Source: Bacteroidota bacterium
GTDB lineage: Bacteria > Bacteroidota > Bacteroidia > Bacteroidales > NBLH01
Length of the DNA stretch: 64,000 bases
Assembly (NCBI GenBank): GCA_025361565.1
Contig: JANYKN010000081.1
Coordinates: forward strand, 1 to 64,000
Direction of reading: 5' to 3'
In this document: piece after piece, positions 6,410 to 16,362 of the stretch
How the letters are laid out: the number at the start of each line of letters is the position of its first letter
How positions within the stretch are numbered: the first letter of the stretch is position 1
The notes under the pieces: generated by a model
Database searches by the model: none
What the model was told of the DNA's origin: nothing
What the model saw: the letters and a program-made list of their open reading frames with translations, nothing else
Translations under genes and position numbers: made by a program

Positions 6410-9400
6410 ATGACTAACAAAGGTAATATTCTTGTGGTTGATGATAAGCCGGAATTCCTGGTGCTTATTAGAGAAATGCTTTTCAACGAAAATTACTCTG
6501 TTTTCTCTGCCGACAGTGGAGAACTTGCATTGGTTTCGATAGAAAATGCAATTCCCGAACTCATACTTCTGGATGTGCAAATGCCCGGAATTGATGGCTA
6601 TGAAGTTTGCCGTAGGATTAAAGCAAATAAAAACTTAAAACATATCCCAATTATTTTTCTAACCACACTATCTGATCCATCCGAAAAAATCAAGGGTCTT
6701 AAATTAGGTGCAGTTGACTATATCCCAAAACCAATTGAGAAAGAAGAGTTGTTAATCAAAATTGAAACACATATCAATCTTTACAAGGCTATTAAATTTT
6801 TAAAAGAAATTATAATCAACAAAGAGCAAGAATATTCAATGCTAAACCTCGATTATGCTTCAATAAATGAAGAGTATCTTTCTACTAATGAAGAACTGCG
6901 TAATATCAACATCCATTTAGATAAGTTAAATAAAGAAATTGTTTCATCCAAAGAAAAAGCAGAGCAAAGCGAAAATCGGCTACGATCTACCCTCGATAAT
7001 CTGCTTGAAGGCTGCCAAATCATTGATTTTAATTGGCGTTATCTATACATTAATAAAACAGCCGAAAAACACAACCAGCGCCCAAATGAAGAATTAATTG
7101 GAAATGTTTATACGGAAATGTGGCCAGGCATAGAAACACTTGAAGTCTATAGGATTATAAAACATTGCTTGGAAGAACGTATTCCTGCACATATTGAAAA
7201 TGTATTTGTTTTTCCGGATAATTCTGTTGGATGGTTTGATTTAAGCATTCAACCTGTTCCCGAGGGAGTTTTCATCCTTTCTATTGATATTACCGAACGA
7301 AAAAAAAATGAGGCATTGCTTCACTTAAATGAGCAAAAATTCAGAAATGTATTTGAATCTTCAATTGCTGGCAAAGCGATTACTGAGTTAAACGGAGAAT
7401 TCAGGACAAACAAGGCATTTTGCGATATGGTTGGTTATACTTATGGAGAATTATCCAAACTTAAGTGGACGGAAATTACGCATCCAGATGACATTGCAAG
7501 GGATAAAAAAATAGTGGAATCAATTATATCCGGCAACCTTTTTTCTATGAGATGGGAAAAAAGGTATATACACAAAGATGGCCATACGGTTTGGGTTGAT
7601 ATAGGTTCATTTCTGGAACGTGATGCTGATAAAAAGCCTTTATATTTTATTTCAACCATGTTTGATATTACCGAACGCAAGCAATTAGAAGTCAACTTAA
7701 AAAGGAAAAACGAAGAATACGAATCAATAAACGAAGAACTACGACAAATCAATGAAGAACTTCTTGAAGCAAAGGAAATAATTGAAGTTAGCGAACAACG
7801 CTTTTCCTCTATCTTTCATCTGGGACCGGTTGCCAAAGTTTTAACCAGAAGTTCAGACTCTATCATTCTGGATTTCAATTCTGCTTCCGAGAAATTATTC
7901 GGTTACAAACGTGAAGATGTTATTGAAAAACATGCAATCAGTTTCGATTTTTGGGTGGACCTAAATGAACGTCAGCGGGTAATTGAACTATACCTAAACC
8001 AGGGTTTTCTGCATGGAGAAGTATTTCAGTTTAAATCAACTATCGGCAAAACGGGTTGGGCAAGTATCTATACGAAAATGTTTGAAATAAATGGTGAAAA
8101 CTATTTATTGAATGAATTTGTTGATATAACAGATCAACATTTAAGTGAGGAAAAAATCCGTAAAAGTGAAGAAAAATATAAATTGCTGGCAGAGAATATC
8201 GATGATGTAGTTTGGTTGTTGGATATTAATAAAAACAAATTCGTTTATGTAAGTCCATCAGTATTCAAACTAAGGGGTTATACTGCCGAAGAAGTATTGA
8301 GCATGCCAGTAGAAAGTTCATTGACTCCAGAGAGCAATGCAATAGTTAAGGAAAGATTAATGGAAACATTGAAATCTATTCAAAATGGCGAACCCTATCT
8401 TCCAAAGTCCGTTGAATTGCTGCAACCCTGCAAGGATGGTTCCAATGTCTGGACTGAAGTGGTATCCAACCTGATATTTGACGATAATGGCATTCCGATT
8501 CAGGTAATTGGAGTAAGCCGAAATATTTCGGAACGCAAAAAATATGAACAAGCATTATTGCACAGCAATGCACTTCACCGCACACTTTTCGACAACAATC
8601 CAATTCCCATGTGGGTGTATGACAATGAAACCTTGAAATTCCTAAAAGTGAATGATATGGCAATCAATAAATACGGATATTCAATCCAGGAGTTTTTATC
8701 CATGACCCTTAAGGATATTAGGCCGATTGAAGAAATAGAATTATTGATCGGAAATATTCAATCACAAAATGCCATCATTCAGGGATCAGGTCCATGGAAA
8801 CATAAGCTTAAAAATGGAGAAATCATTTTTGTTGATATCCACTCCCACGAAATTCTGTACAATAACAAAACGGCCAGAATAGTTGCAGCCTATGATATTA
8901 CCGAAAAAGTAAAAGCCACCCGAGCCCTTGCCAAAAGTGAAGAACATTTCCGCACCTTGTTCGAACAGGCATTAGACGGTATTTTTATCGCTGATGAAAA
9001 TGGAAATTACCTAGATGTAAATACCATAGGTTGCCAGATGATGGGATATACCTTGGAAGAATTTCTCAAGCTTACGCTTGTTGATATTTTGGCTGAAGAT
9101 CAATTACCATTGCTACCAGCAGAAATTGAAAGATTATCAAGAGGCGGAACTTTTAAGAGCCAATGGAAATTTAAACGTAAAAATAACAGTATATTTTATG
9201 GTGAAATTGTTTCTAAACAATTACCGGATGGGCGATTGCAGGGAATTGTAAGGGATATTACCGAACGAATAAATGCACATGAGGCAATCGATAGGTTAAA
9301 TGAACGGATTTCAAGTGCAACCAAAGCAGCCCAGCTTGGCATTTGGGAATGGGATATCAAAAATGACATTCTATACTGGGACAACCAAATGTATGAGCTT

Positions 9401-10420
9401 TATGGTGTAGATAAGGATAAATTTGCCGGAGCTTATGAAGCCTGGCTACATAGTATTCATGCGGATGACAAGCTTTTTGCCGAGGAAGAATCAAGCTTGG
9501 CAGTAAAAGGTGAAAAGGAATATGATACTGAATTTAGGGTGATTTGGCCTGATAAATCAGTGCATTACCTCAAAGCCAAAGGTGAAGTATTCAAGGACGA
9601 GGATAATAATCCAATCCGTATGTTAGGTGTTAATTTTGATATTACAAACCAAAAACAAGCAGACGAAGAAATTAAAAAACTTAACGATACTTTGGAGCAA
9701 AGAGTAGTTCAAAGAACCGTTCAGCTCGAAGAAGCAAATAAAGAGCTTGAAGCATTTTCTTATTCTGTTTCGCACGATTTAAGGGCTCCATTGAGGCATA
9801 TCAGCGGATTTGCAGATCTCCTTTCAAACCGATTTAATGATACGCTCCCCGAACAAGGAAAGCATTATCTGCAAACCATAACAACTTCAGCCCATCAAAT
9901 GGGTGAGCTTATCGATGATCTGCTGCAATTTTCGCGCACCGGAAGAAAAGAAATGAACCAAATTTATCTTGATATGAATGTGGTGATGCGTGAAGCCATG
10001 AATGCAGTAACGGACAATACCAACAACCGCACAATCAACTGGAATATTGACACGTTACCGAATGTCTGGTGTGATTTTGCCTTGCTCAGGATAGTTTGGG
10101 TTAATCTGTTGAGCAATGCAATCAAATATACAAAAGAGCGGGAAATTACCAACATTGAAATAGGATTTAAGGAAGAAGCTTCTGAATTCATATTTTTTGT
10201 AAGTGATAATGGGGCTGGATTTGACATGAAATATGCGAATAATCTGTTTGGTGTTTTCACGCGACTGCATACTTCCGATCAATTTGAAGGAACAGGTATT
10301 GGACTCGCCAATGTAAAAAGAATTGTTATTAAGCATGGCGGCCGCACATGGGCTGAAGCTGAGCTGAATAAAGGCGCTACGTTTTATTTTAGTTTACCTA
10401 AATTGCAGGTTGAGGTTTAA
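6410..10420 (+). CDS. Hybrid sensor kinase: REC - 7 PAS - HisKA - HATPase
   Basis: 1336 residues, soluble. An N-terminal receiver (about 5-120, acceptor Asp55 in LLDVQMPG, Lys in PKPIEK) is followed by a coiled coil (about 125-190). Seven PAS domains start near residues 187, 310, 463, 586, 721, 844 and 967, most closing with DITER-type PAC connectors. The kinase core is of the phytochrome type: H-box YSVSHDLRAPLRH with His1122, N-box NLLSNAIKYT, G1 DNGAGFD, G2 GTGIGLANV. Having the receiver at the N-terminus suggests that another kinase feeds into this one. It is followed, after a repeat cluster, by a CheY-like gene at 10706, the usual partner arrangement for phytochrome-type kinases. Its first PAS is closely similar to the last PAS of the kinase at 16363, pointing to duplication. 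Confidence 0.92.
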   Translation: MTNKGNILVVDDKPEFLVLIREMLFNENYSVFSADSGELALVSIENAIPELILLDVQMPGIDGYEVCRRIKANKNLKHIPIIFLTTLSDPSEKIKGLKLGAVDYIPKPIEKEELLIKIETHINLYKAIKFLKEIIINKEQEYSMLNLDYASINEEYLSTNEELRNINIHLDKLNKEIVSSKEKAEQSENRLRSTLDNLLEGCQIIDFNWRYLYINKTAEKHNQRPNEELIGNVYTEMWPGIETLEVYRIIKHCLEERIPAHIENVFVFPDNSVGWFDLSIQPVPEGVFILSIDITERKKNEALLHLNEQKFRNVFESSIAGKAITELNGEFRTNKAFCDMVGYTYGELSKLKWTEITHPDDIARDKKIVESIISGNLFSMRWEKRYIHKDGHTVWVDIGSFLERDADKKPLYFISTMFDITERKQLEVNLKRKNEEYESINEELRQINEELLEAKEIIEVSEQRFSSIFHLGPVAKVLTRSSDSIILDFNSASEKLFGYKREDVIEKHAISFDFWVDLNERQRVIELYLNQGFLHGEVFQFKSTIGKTGWASIYTKMFEINGENYLLNEFVDITDQHLSEEKIRKSEEKYKLLAENIDDVVWLLDINKNKFVYVSPSVFKLRGYTAEEVLSMPVESSLTPESNAIVKERLMETLKSIQNGEPYLPKSVELLQPCKDGSNVWTEVVSNLIFDDNGIPIQVIGVSRNISERKKYEQALLHSNALHRTLFDNNPIPMWVYDNETLKFLKVNDMAINKYGYSIQEFLSMTLKDIRPIEEIELLIGNIQSQNAIIQGSGPWKHKLKNGEIIFVDIHSHEILYNNKTARIVAAYDITEKVKATRALAKSEEHFRTLFEQALDGIFIADENGNYLDVNTIGCQMMGYTLEEFLKLTLVDILAEDQLPLLPAEIERLSRGGTFKSQWKFKRKNNSIFYGEIVSKQLPDGRLQGIVRDITERINAHEAIDRLNERISSATKAAQLGIWEWDIKNDILYWDNQMYELYGVDKDKFAGAYEAWLHSIHADDKLFAEEESSLAVKGEKEYDTEFRVIWPDKSVHYLKAKGEVFKDEDNNPIRMLGVNFDITNQKQADEEIKKLNDTLEQRVVQRTVQLEEANKELEAFSYSVSHDLRAPLRHISGFADLLSNRFNDTLPEQGKHYLQTITTSAHQMGELIDDLLQFSRTGRKEMNQIYLDMNVVMREAMNAVTDNTNNRTINWNIDTLPNVWCDFALLRIVWVNLLSNAIKYTKEREITNIEIGFKEEASEFIFFVSDNGAGFDMKYANNLFGVFTRLHTSDQFEGTGIGLANVKRIVIKHGGRTWAEAELNKGATFYFSLPKLQVEV

Positions 10421-10464
10421 AATTTAAGAGATATCAAACGCTTTCAGCAGTTGATAAACCAAAC

Positions 10465-10648
10465 GAGACCCTCCAAGTGGTTGAGTTGGAGACCCTCCAA
10501 GTGGTCACTGAGCGCAGTCGAAGTGCGGTTGAAAACCCTTGGAGCGGTTGAGTTGTAGAATTTAGTTTGTTTTAGTATTATAATATAACCACTTCGAGGG
10601 TCGGAAAAGACCACACTTCGACACGGCTCAGTGACCACTCGAAGGGTT
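10465..10648. repeat. Composite intergenic palindromic repeat, cluster C (X-X-AT-Y)
   Basis: Two X units (GACCCTCCAAGTGGTTGAG and a form interrupted by CACTGAGCGCAGTCGAAGTG) are followed by AT-rich sequence containing TAGTATTATAATATAA. A Y unit follows, beginning CCACTTCGAGGGTCGG and ending CACTCGAAGGGTT, with the TTCGACACGGCTCAGTGACC insert. It separates the kinase at 6410 from its CheY-like partner. Confidence 0.75.
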
Positions 10649-10705
10649 AAAGGAACTAAATCTTTATGTCTAATTTCTAATTTCTAATTTCTAAATAAAA
10701 TAAAA

Positions 10706-11152
10706 ATGGTAGAACTAAAATCAATTTTACTCGCAGAAGACAACAAGAATGACATAGAATTAACTCTGGAAGCACTTTCTGAGAGCAATCTGGCCAACAG
10801 GGTAGTTGTTGTAAGGGACGGAGTTGAAGCAATGGAGTATTTACGATGCGAAGGAAAATATGCAGAGCGAAAAAAAGGAAATCCAGCTGTCGTGCTATTG
10901 GACATTAAAATGCCACGCATGGATGGCATTGAAGTCTTGCAGACAATCCGAAATGACCTGGCTTTTAAAAAATTGCCTGTTGTTATGCTCACTTCCTCGC
11001 GCGAAGAGCCTGACCTTAAAAGATGCTATGAACTTGGCGTTAACGCTTATGTAGTGAAACCTGTAAATTTCAAGGATTTTATGGACGCAATTAAACTAGT
11101 AGGGATATTCTGGGCAGTAATTAACGAATTACCTGCTAATGGAGGAATATAG
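10706..11152 (+). CDS. CheY/Rcp1-like single-domain response regulator
   Basis: 148 residues, a receiver domain only. The acidic pair is in LLAEDNKND, the acceptor Asp66 in VVLLDIKMPRMDG, the Ser/Thr in VMLTSS and the Lys in YVVKPVNF. The EYLRCEGKYAERKKGNPAVV insertion before the acceptor strand and the C-terminal FWAVINELP are typical of Rcp1-like partners of phytochrome-type kinases. It is the likely phosphate acceptor of the kinase at 6410. The stop codon (11150-11152) lies 1 bp before the start of the next gene, so the two are co-translated. There is no output domain, so it either relays phosphate or acts by protein contact. Confidence 0.9.
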   Translation: MVELKSILLAEDNKNDIELTLEALSESNLANRVVVVRDGVEAMEYLRCEGKYAERKKGNPAVVLLDIKMPRMDGIEVLQTIRNDLAFKKLPVVMLTSSREEPDLKRCYELGVNAYVVKPVNFKDFMDAIKLVGIFWAVINELPANGGI

Positions 11153-11153
11153 T

Positions 11154-14100
11154 ATGGATAACAAAGCTGATGGCAATATAGAATTAAACATACTTTCGCT
11201 TGAGGATTCTATTAAGGATTTTGAGCTAATAAGAGAAAACCTGACTGATGCTGGTTTTCAAATGAAGATTAATCGGGCAGATTCGGAAAAGGAATTTGTT
11301 CCTCTTATTACCTCAAATAAATATGATATCATTTTGGCTGATTTCAATCTGCCTTCTTTCGATGCTTTCAAAGCATTAAAGTTGCACAACGAAATTTGTC
11401 CGGAGACACCATTTATTTGCGTTTCAGGAACGATTGGTGAAGAAACAGCTATTGAATTGATTAGGCAAGGTGCGGTAGATTATGTTTTGAAAGATAATTT
11501 GGCACGACTTCCAATTGCTGTAAAAAGAGCATTTGGCGAAGCAAAAGAAAAGGAAATACGAAAGCTTGCAGAAAAATCATTGGCAAATCAAAATGAAATA
11601 TTGTCAAAACTCAATAAGTTTTCAACCGAATTGGCTTATTTGCCATCCGAAGAAAATATTGAAGCTTTTATTGTACGCAAACTAAAAGAAATCCCAGGTG
11701 TTGAAGTTGCAACATTTTCGCAATATAACTATGAAAATCAAACATCTACTGTAAGCCAGATAGAAATGGAACCAATGCTACTCGAAAAGGTTGTTAATTT
11801 GATTGGCACTCAAATAAAAAAAATACACACTCCGGTTAGCAAAGAGATGTATCAGGAAATGATATCAGTTCGTGTTGGAATAAAATCCAATTTACACGAA
11901 ATAAGTTTTGGAGCTATCCCTCGTCCGGTTGGGGCTACAATTGAAACATTGCTCAAAGTAGATCGATTTATTGGATTAGCCTATATCATTGACGATAAAT
12001 TGTACGGAACTTCCATGATTGCCATGAAAAAAGGCATTCCTGATCCACCTCAGGAGTTTTTGGAAAGCTTAACATACCTTTCATCTGTATCTTTAAGGCG
12101 TATACAGGCTGAGCAAGAATTAAGGGAAAGTGAACGTAAATTCAGGAAGATATATGAAGAGGGGCCACTGGGAATGGTTTTCGTGAATTCAGAACTAAAA
12201 TTCATGTCGGCAAATCCTGCTTTTTGCCAAATGATGGGCTATTCGGAACAAGAACTAAAAAATATTACATTCAGGGAAATAACTGATCCTGACAATATTG
12301 TCAGGGATGTTGAAAAAGTAAAAAAACTAATCAAAGGTGAAATATCGATATATAGAATTGACAAAAAATATATCCGAAAAGATAAAAAAGTGATTTGGGG
12401 ATCACTTACTACAACAGCAAACCGTAATGATAAAGGCGAATTTCTCCATATGGTTGGTATGGTCGAAGACATTACCGAACGCAAAAACGCAGAAGAAGCC
12501 CTTTTTAAAAGCCGCGATTTATTGATAAAACTAACAGATCAGGTACCAGGCGTAGTTTATCAATACCGTTTATACCCTGATGGAAGCTCTTGTTTTCCTT
12601 TTGCAAGTATTGGAATGCAAAACATTTACGAAGTAAGCCCCCAAGAGGTGCAATTCGACGCCACACCAGTATTTGGAAGAATTCATCCAGACGACTATGA
12701 TTTGGTTGCCACAGCAATTGCCGATTCAGCTAAAACGCAAAAACTATTTCATTGCGAATTTCGCGTGATACTTCCCAAACAAGGATTGCGCTGGAGATTA
12801 TCTGATGCCAAACCAGAACTACTTGAGGATGGAAGCACGCTCTGGTATGGAATTATTTCGGATATAACCGATAGAAAACTGGCTGAAATAGAACTCAAAG
12901 AAAAAGAAGTACAATTTAGTAATCTTGCCAATTCCGGAAAGGCATTAATATGGACTTCAGGACCTGATAAACTGGCCAATTACTTTAATGAACCATGGCT
13001 GCAATTTACAGGACGCAAACTCGAACAAGAATTAGGCAATGGATGGACCAATGGTGTTCATCCCGACGATCTGGAAGATCGTTTGCAAACCTATACTTCC
13101 GCTTTTGACAAAAGGGAAAATTTTGATATGGAATATCGCTTAAGGCATTCCAGTGGAGAATATCGCTGGATTTTTGATATGGGTATTCCCAACTTAAACA
13201 GCGCTGGAGAATTTATAGGATATATAGGGCACGTATTTGACATTACGCTACAAAAGGAGGAAAAAAATTTATTGGAATCCCAGCATGCAATGCTTAATGC
13301 TATTATTAACAGTTCAAAAGACTTTATTATTTTTTCACTAGACAAAAATTACTGCTATACATCTTTCAACCGCAAACATGCCGAAGAAGTAAAAATGATT
13401 TGGAATATTGAAATACAAATTGGTTTATGCTTGTTTGACTGCATGGTAGGAGATGATATTAAAACCATGGCAAAACAAAGCATTGATCGGGTATTTAAAG
13501 GGGAAGCTTTCACGGAAATTCAAATTCAGCCAGGCTTTGAAATTTATTACGAATTAAACTGGAACCCTATTTGGTTAAATCAGGAAATTGTAGGTGTAAC
13601 TGTATTTATCAAAGATATTACCGAAAGAAAAAAATCTGAATTAATCCTTAAAGAAAGCGAAAGAAAGCTAAGGGAAGCGCAGGAAATGGCGAACCTGGGT
13701 TTTTGGAGCTGGAACATTAATACAGGAGAAGTTGAATGGTCCGATGAAGTGTTTAAAATATTTGGATTGGATCCGAATGAATTTACCCCACAAATTGATT
13801 CAATACTCGAACTATCGCCCTGGCCGGAAGATAATCAGCGCGACCGGGAATTAATAAATCGGGCAGTGGAAGATCACTCACAAGGATCTTATGAACAAAA
13901 ATTCCTTCGCCCTGATAAAAGTATCGGATATTATTACTCAACCTTTGAAGGCCGGTATGATGAAAACAACAAGCTTATTTCCATTGTTGGGACTGTACTT
14001 GATATCACCGAACGTAAGTCAAATGAAATCAAATTAAAAAATGCACTTACCGAAGCTCAACGATTCCGAGAAGCATTGGATTATGTTTCAGCTTTTATTT

Positions 14101-16088
14101 ACATTAAAGACACCAATTTCTGTTATCAATATGCAAACAAAGCAACCCTCGAATTGTTCCATTGCCCTTCCGAGGAACTAGCTGGCAGCAAAGACAGTCG
14201 ATTTTTTCCGCCCGATATTATAAAAAGGCTACACGAAGTTGATACCCGTGCTTTTAATGGAGAACAAACCAATGAAGAAATAGTGGTTAATGAACTTGAT
14301 GGAACCCAGCGAATCTATCTCGATATTAAAACCCCAATTTACGAAAATGAGAACGGACGGATCATTGGTTTATTGGGCATTTCAACCGACATAACCCAAA
14401 TAAAACTTGCCGAAGAAAAAGTAAAAAAAATAGGAAAACATTACCAGGCTTTAATTGAAAATGCTCCTGATGGAATTGTTTTAATCAATAAAGAAGTGAG
14501 ATTTGCATTCATAAGCCCATCAGCAAAAAGAATGTTTGGATACGAAAATTCCGATATACCTGGTAGTCCCAATGAATATACACATCCTGATGACTTACCG
14601 GAAGTACTTTCTATTTTAAATGAAATCATACAAAACCCACAGTATATCCCTACCATTCAATATCGCTTTCGCAATAAAAACGGAAAATGGAAATGGATAG
14701 AAAGCACATTCACCAACCTTCTTTCCGATCCAAATGTAGATGCGATTGTAATCAATTTCAGGGATATCGACAATCGTAAAATTGCAGAGGCAAAACTTCA
14801 GGAAAGTGAAGAAAAATACAGAATGATTGCTGATAATACCGACGATTGGATCTATTGGGTAAAACCAGATGGAAATTTTCAATACATTTCTCCTTCGTGC
14901 GAAAGAGTTACAGGTTATTCAGCTGAAGAATTTACCAACAATCCAAAACTGATAGATGAAATTATCTATGCCGAGGATAAAAAATTGCAAGAAAGTCATC
15001 ATAAAAAGGTTTCCGAAAAAAAGGTCCCTGATAATCTTGAATTTCGTATTGTCACTAAGAATGGAGAGATACAGTGGATTAACCACTCATGCAGTCCAAT
15101 TTATAATAGCGAAGGTGAATATGTTGGAAGGAGAGGGACCAATAGAAATATAACCGAGCGGCGGAGGGCAGAAGAAAAAGAACATATGGCATTAAGCAGG
15201 CTTCGGCGTTTTGTTGATTCAAGTATAGTTGGCATCGTGATTGCTCAGTCGGACGGAAAAATAGTTGAAACCAATGATTATTATTTAAATATGCTTGGAT
15301 ATACCCGTCAGGAATTTGAAGCCGGAATGCTTGACTGGAGGTCAATTACTCCAAAAGAATGGCTACCTGTTGATGAAAAAGCAATTCAGGAATTGAACGA
15401 AAGTGGTATTTCTGAACCATACGAAAAAGAGTATTTTCATAGGAATGGTGAACGGATTGTGGTGCTGATTGCCGATGCTTTGTTGCCTGGCCCAGAAGAA
15501 CAAATTGCCGCATTTGTTCTGGATATTACATCCCGAAAGCAAACAGAACAAGATTTGATTGAAAACAATTCGAGACTTGAACTTGCCATGCAGGCTGCAA
15601 ATATGGCTTGGTGGGAAATGGAAATGGCAAGTGGAAATGTAATTTTTAATAAAAGAAAAGCCGAAATGTTGGGTTATCCATCAGAAAAATTCAAGCATTA
15701 CACCGATTTTATGAAGCTTGTGCATCCGGAAGATTACGAAAATACAATGAATGCAATGTGCTTGCATCTTACCGGAATAGCCGAAAAGTATGAAACCGAA
15801 TACAGGATTATGACCAATGTAGGTGAATATAAATGGTTCTATGACTTGGGATCAGTTGTTAAAAAATATCCGGATGGAAAGCCACTTTTAATCACTGGGC
15901 TTGTACTTGATATCAGCAAACGCAAAATGGCTGAAGAAAGAATTTTAAACCAACTATCGGAATTGCAGCGCTGGCAAAAAGTATCACTGGGCAGGGAAGA
16001 CAGGAGTAGGGAACTGAAACGGGAAGTAAATGAATTGTTGGTTCTACTCGGAAAAGAAATTAAATATACCAGCCAAGAAGATAAATAA
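11154..16088 (+). CDS. REC - GAF-like - 10 PAS protein without kinase domain
   Basis: 1644 residues from the ATG at 11154, chosen because GGAGG lies 8 bp upstream; an in-frame ATG at 11139 would overlap the previous gene. The receiver (about 10-130) has acceptor Asp63 in LADFNLP and a VLKD ending. A GAF-like sensor region covers about 150-325. Ten PAS domains start near 326, 457, 586, 713, 837, 970, 1096, 1219, 1346 and 1472, closed by DITER-type connectors. The C-terminus carries the helical motif ELQRWQKVSLGREDRSRELK, known from PAS proteins as a terminal or linker segment. There is no HisKA, HATPase, GGDEF, EAL or HTH domain, so this is a sensor platform without its own output. It may act through the kinases on either side. 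Confidence 0.88.
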   Translation: MDNKADGNIELNILSLEDSIKDFELIRENLTDAGFQMKINRADSEKEFVPLITSNKYDIILADFNLPSFDAFKALKLHNEICPETPFICVSGTIGEETAIELIRQGAVDYVLKDNLARLPIAVKRAFGEAKEKEIRKLAEKSLANQNEILSKLNKFSTELAYLPSEENIEAFIVRKLKEIPGVEVATFSQYNYENQTSTVSQIEMEPMLLEKVVNLIGTQIKKIHTPVSKEMYQEMISVRVGIKSNLHEISFGAIPRPVGATIETLLKVDRFIGLAYIIDDKLYGTSMIAMKKGIPDPPQEFLESLTYLSSVSLRRIQAEQELRESERKFRKIYEEGPLGMVFVNSELKFMSANPAFCQMMGYSEQELKNITFREITDPDNIVRDVEKVKKLIKGEISIYRIDKKYIRKDKKVIWGSLTTTANRNDKGEFLHMVGMVEDITERKNAEEALFKSRDLLIKLTDQVPGVVYQYRLYPDGSSCFPFASIGMQNIYEVSPQEVQFDATPVFGRIHPDDYDLVATAIADSAKTQKLFHCEFRVILPKQGLRWRLSDAKPELLEDGSTLWYGIISDITDRKLAEIELKEKEVQFSNLANSGKALIWTSGPDKLANYFNEPWLQFTGRKLEQELGNGWTNGVHPDDLEDRLQTYTSAFDKRENFDMEYRLRHSSGEYRWIFDMGIPNLNSAGEFIGYIGHVFDITLQKEEKNLLESQHAMLNAIINSSKDFIIFSLDKNYCYTSFNRKHAEEVKMIWNIEIQIGLCLFDCMVGDDIKTMAKQSIDRVFKGEAFTEIQIQPGFEIYYELNWNPIWLNQEIVGVTVFIKDITERKKSELILKESERKLREAQEMANLGFWSWNINTGEVEWSDEVFKIFGLDPNEFTPQIDSILELSPWPEDNQRDRELINRAVEDHSQGSYEQKFLRPDKSIGYYYSTFEGRYDENNKLISIVGTVLDITERKSNEIKLKNALTEAQRFREALDYVSAFIYIKDTNFCYQYANKATLELFHCPSEELAGSKDSRFFPPDIIKRLHEVDTRAFNGEQTNEEIVVNELDGTQRIYLDIKTPIYENENGRIIGLLGISTDITQIKLAEEKVKKIGKHYQALIENAPDGIVLINKEVRFAFISPSAKRMFGYENSDIPGSPNEYTHPDDLPEVLSILNEIIQNPQYIPTIQYRFRNKNGKWKWIESTFTNLLSDPNVDAIVINFRDIDNRKIAEAKLQESEEKYRMIADNTDDWIYWVKPDGNFQYISPSCERVTGYSAEEFTNNPKLIDEIIYAEDKKLQESHHKKVSEKKVPDNLEFRIVTKNGEIQWINHSCSPIYNSEGEYVGRRGTNRNITERRRAEEKEHMALSRLRRFVDSSIVGIVIAQSDGKIVETNDYYLNMLGYTRQEFEAGMLDWRSITPKEWLPVDEKAIQELNESGISEPYEKEYFHRNGERIVVLIADALLPGPEEQIAAFVLDITSRKQTEQDLIENNSRLELAMQAANMAWWEMEMASGNVIFNKRKAEMLGYPSEKFKHYTDFMKLVHPEDYENTMNAMCLHLTGIAEKYETEYRIMTNVGEYKWFYDLGSVVKKYPDGKPLLITGLVLDISKRKMAEERILNQLSELQRWQKVSLGREDRSRELKREVNELLVLLGKEIKYTSQEDK

Positions 16089-16094
16089 TTGGAC

Positions 16095-16336
16095 GAAACC
16101 CTCCATGTGGTTGCAAACCCTTGGAGTGTTTGAGTTGAATACCCTCCAAGTGGCTATAAACCCTTGGAGTGGTTGGAGACCCTCCAAGCGGTTGCAATTC
16201 TTTGAAGTGGTTGGGTAACTCGAACATCTTAGTATTATAGTAAAAACAAGAAAACCACTTCGAGGGTCGGAAATGACCACTCGAAGGTCTTAGAACCGAA
16301 ACCCTCCAAGCGGTTTAAAACCTTTGAAGTGGTTGA
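16095..16336. repeat. Composite intergenic palindromic repeat, cluster D (X-X-X-AT-Y-X)
   Basis: Several X units (ACCCTCCAAGTGG and CCCTTGGAGTGGTTG forms) are followed by AT-rich sequence with TAGTATTATAGTAAAA. Then come a Y unit (CCACTTCGAGGGTCGG, then GACCACTCGAAGG) and a last X unit. It fills nearly the whole gap between the 10-PAS protein and the next kinase. Confidence 0.75.
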
Positions 16337-16362
16337 ATTAACAGATTTAAATACAAAATTAT

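Noticed and set aside
10444..10638. 64-codon minus-strand frame between the kinase and CheY-like gene
   Set aside because: It lies within repeat cluster C and has no recognisable protein features.
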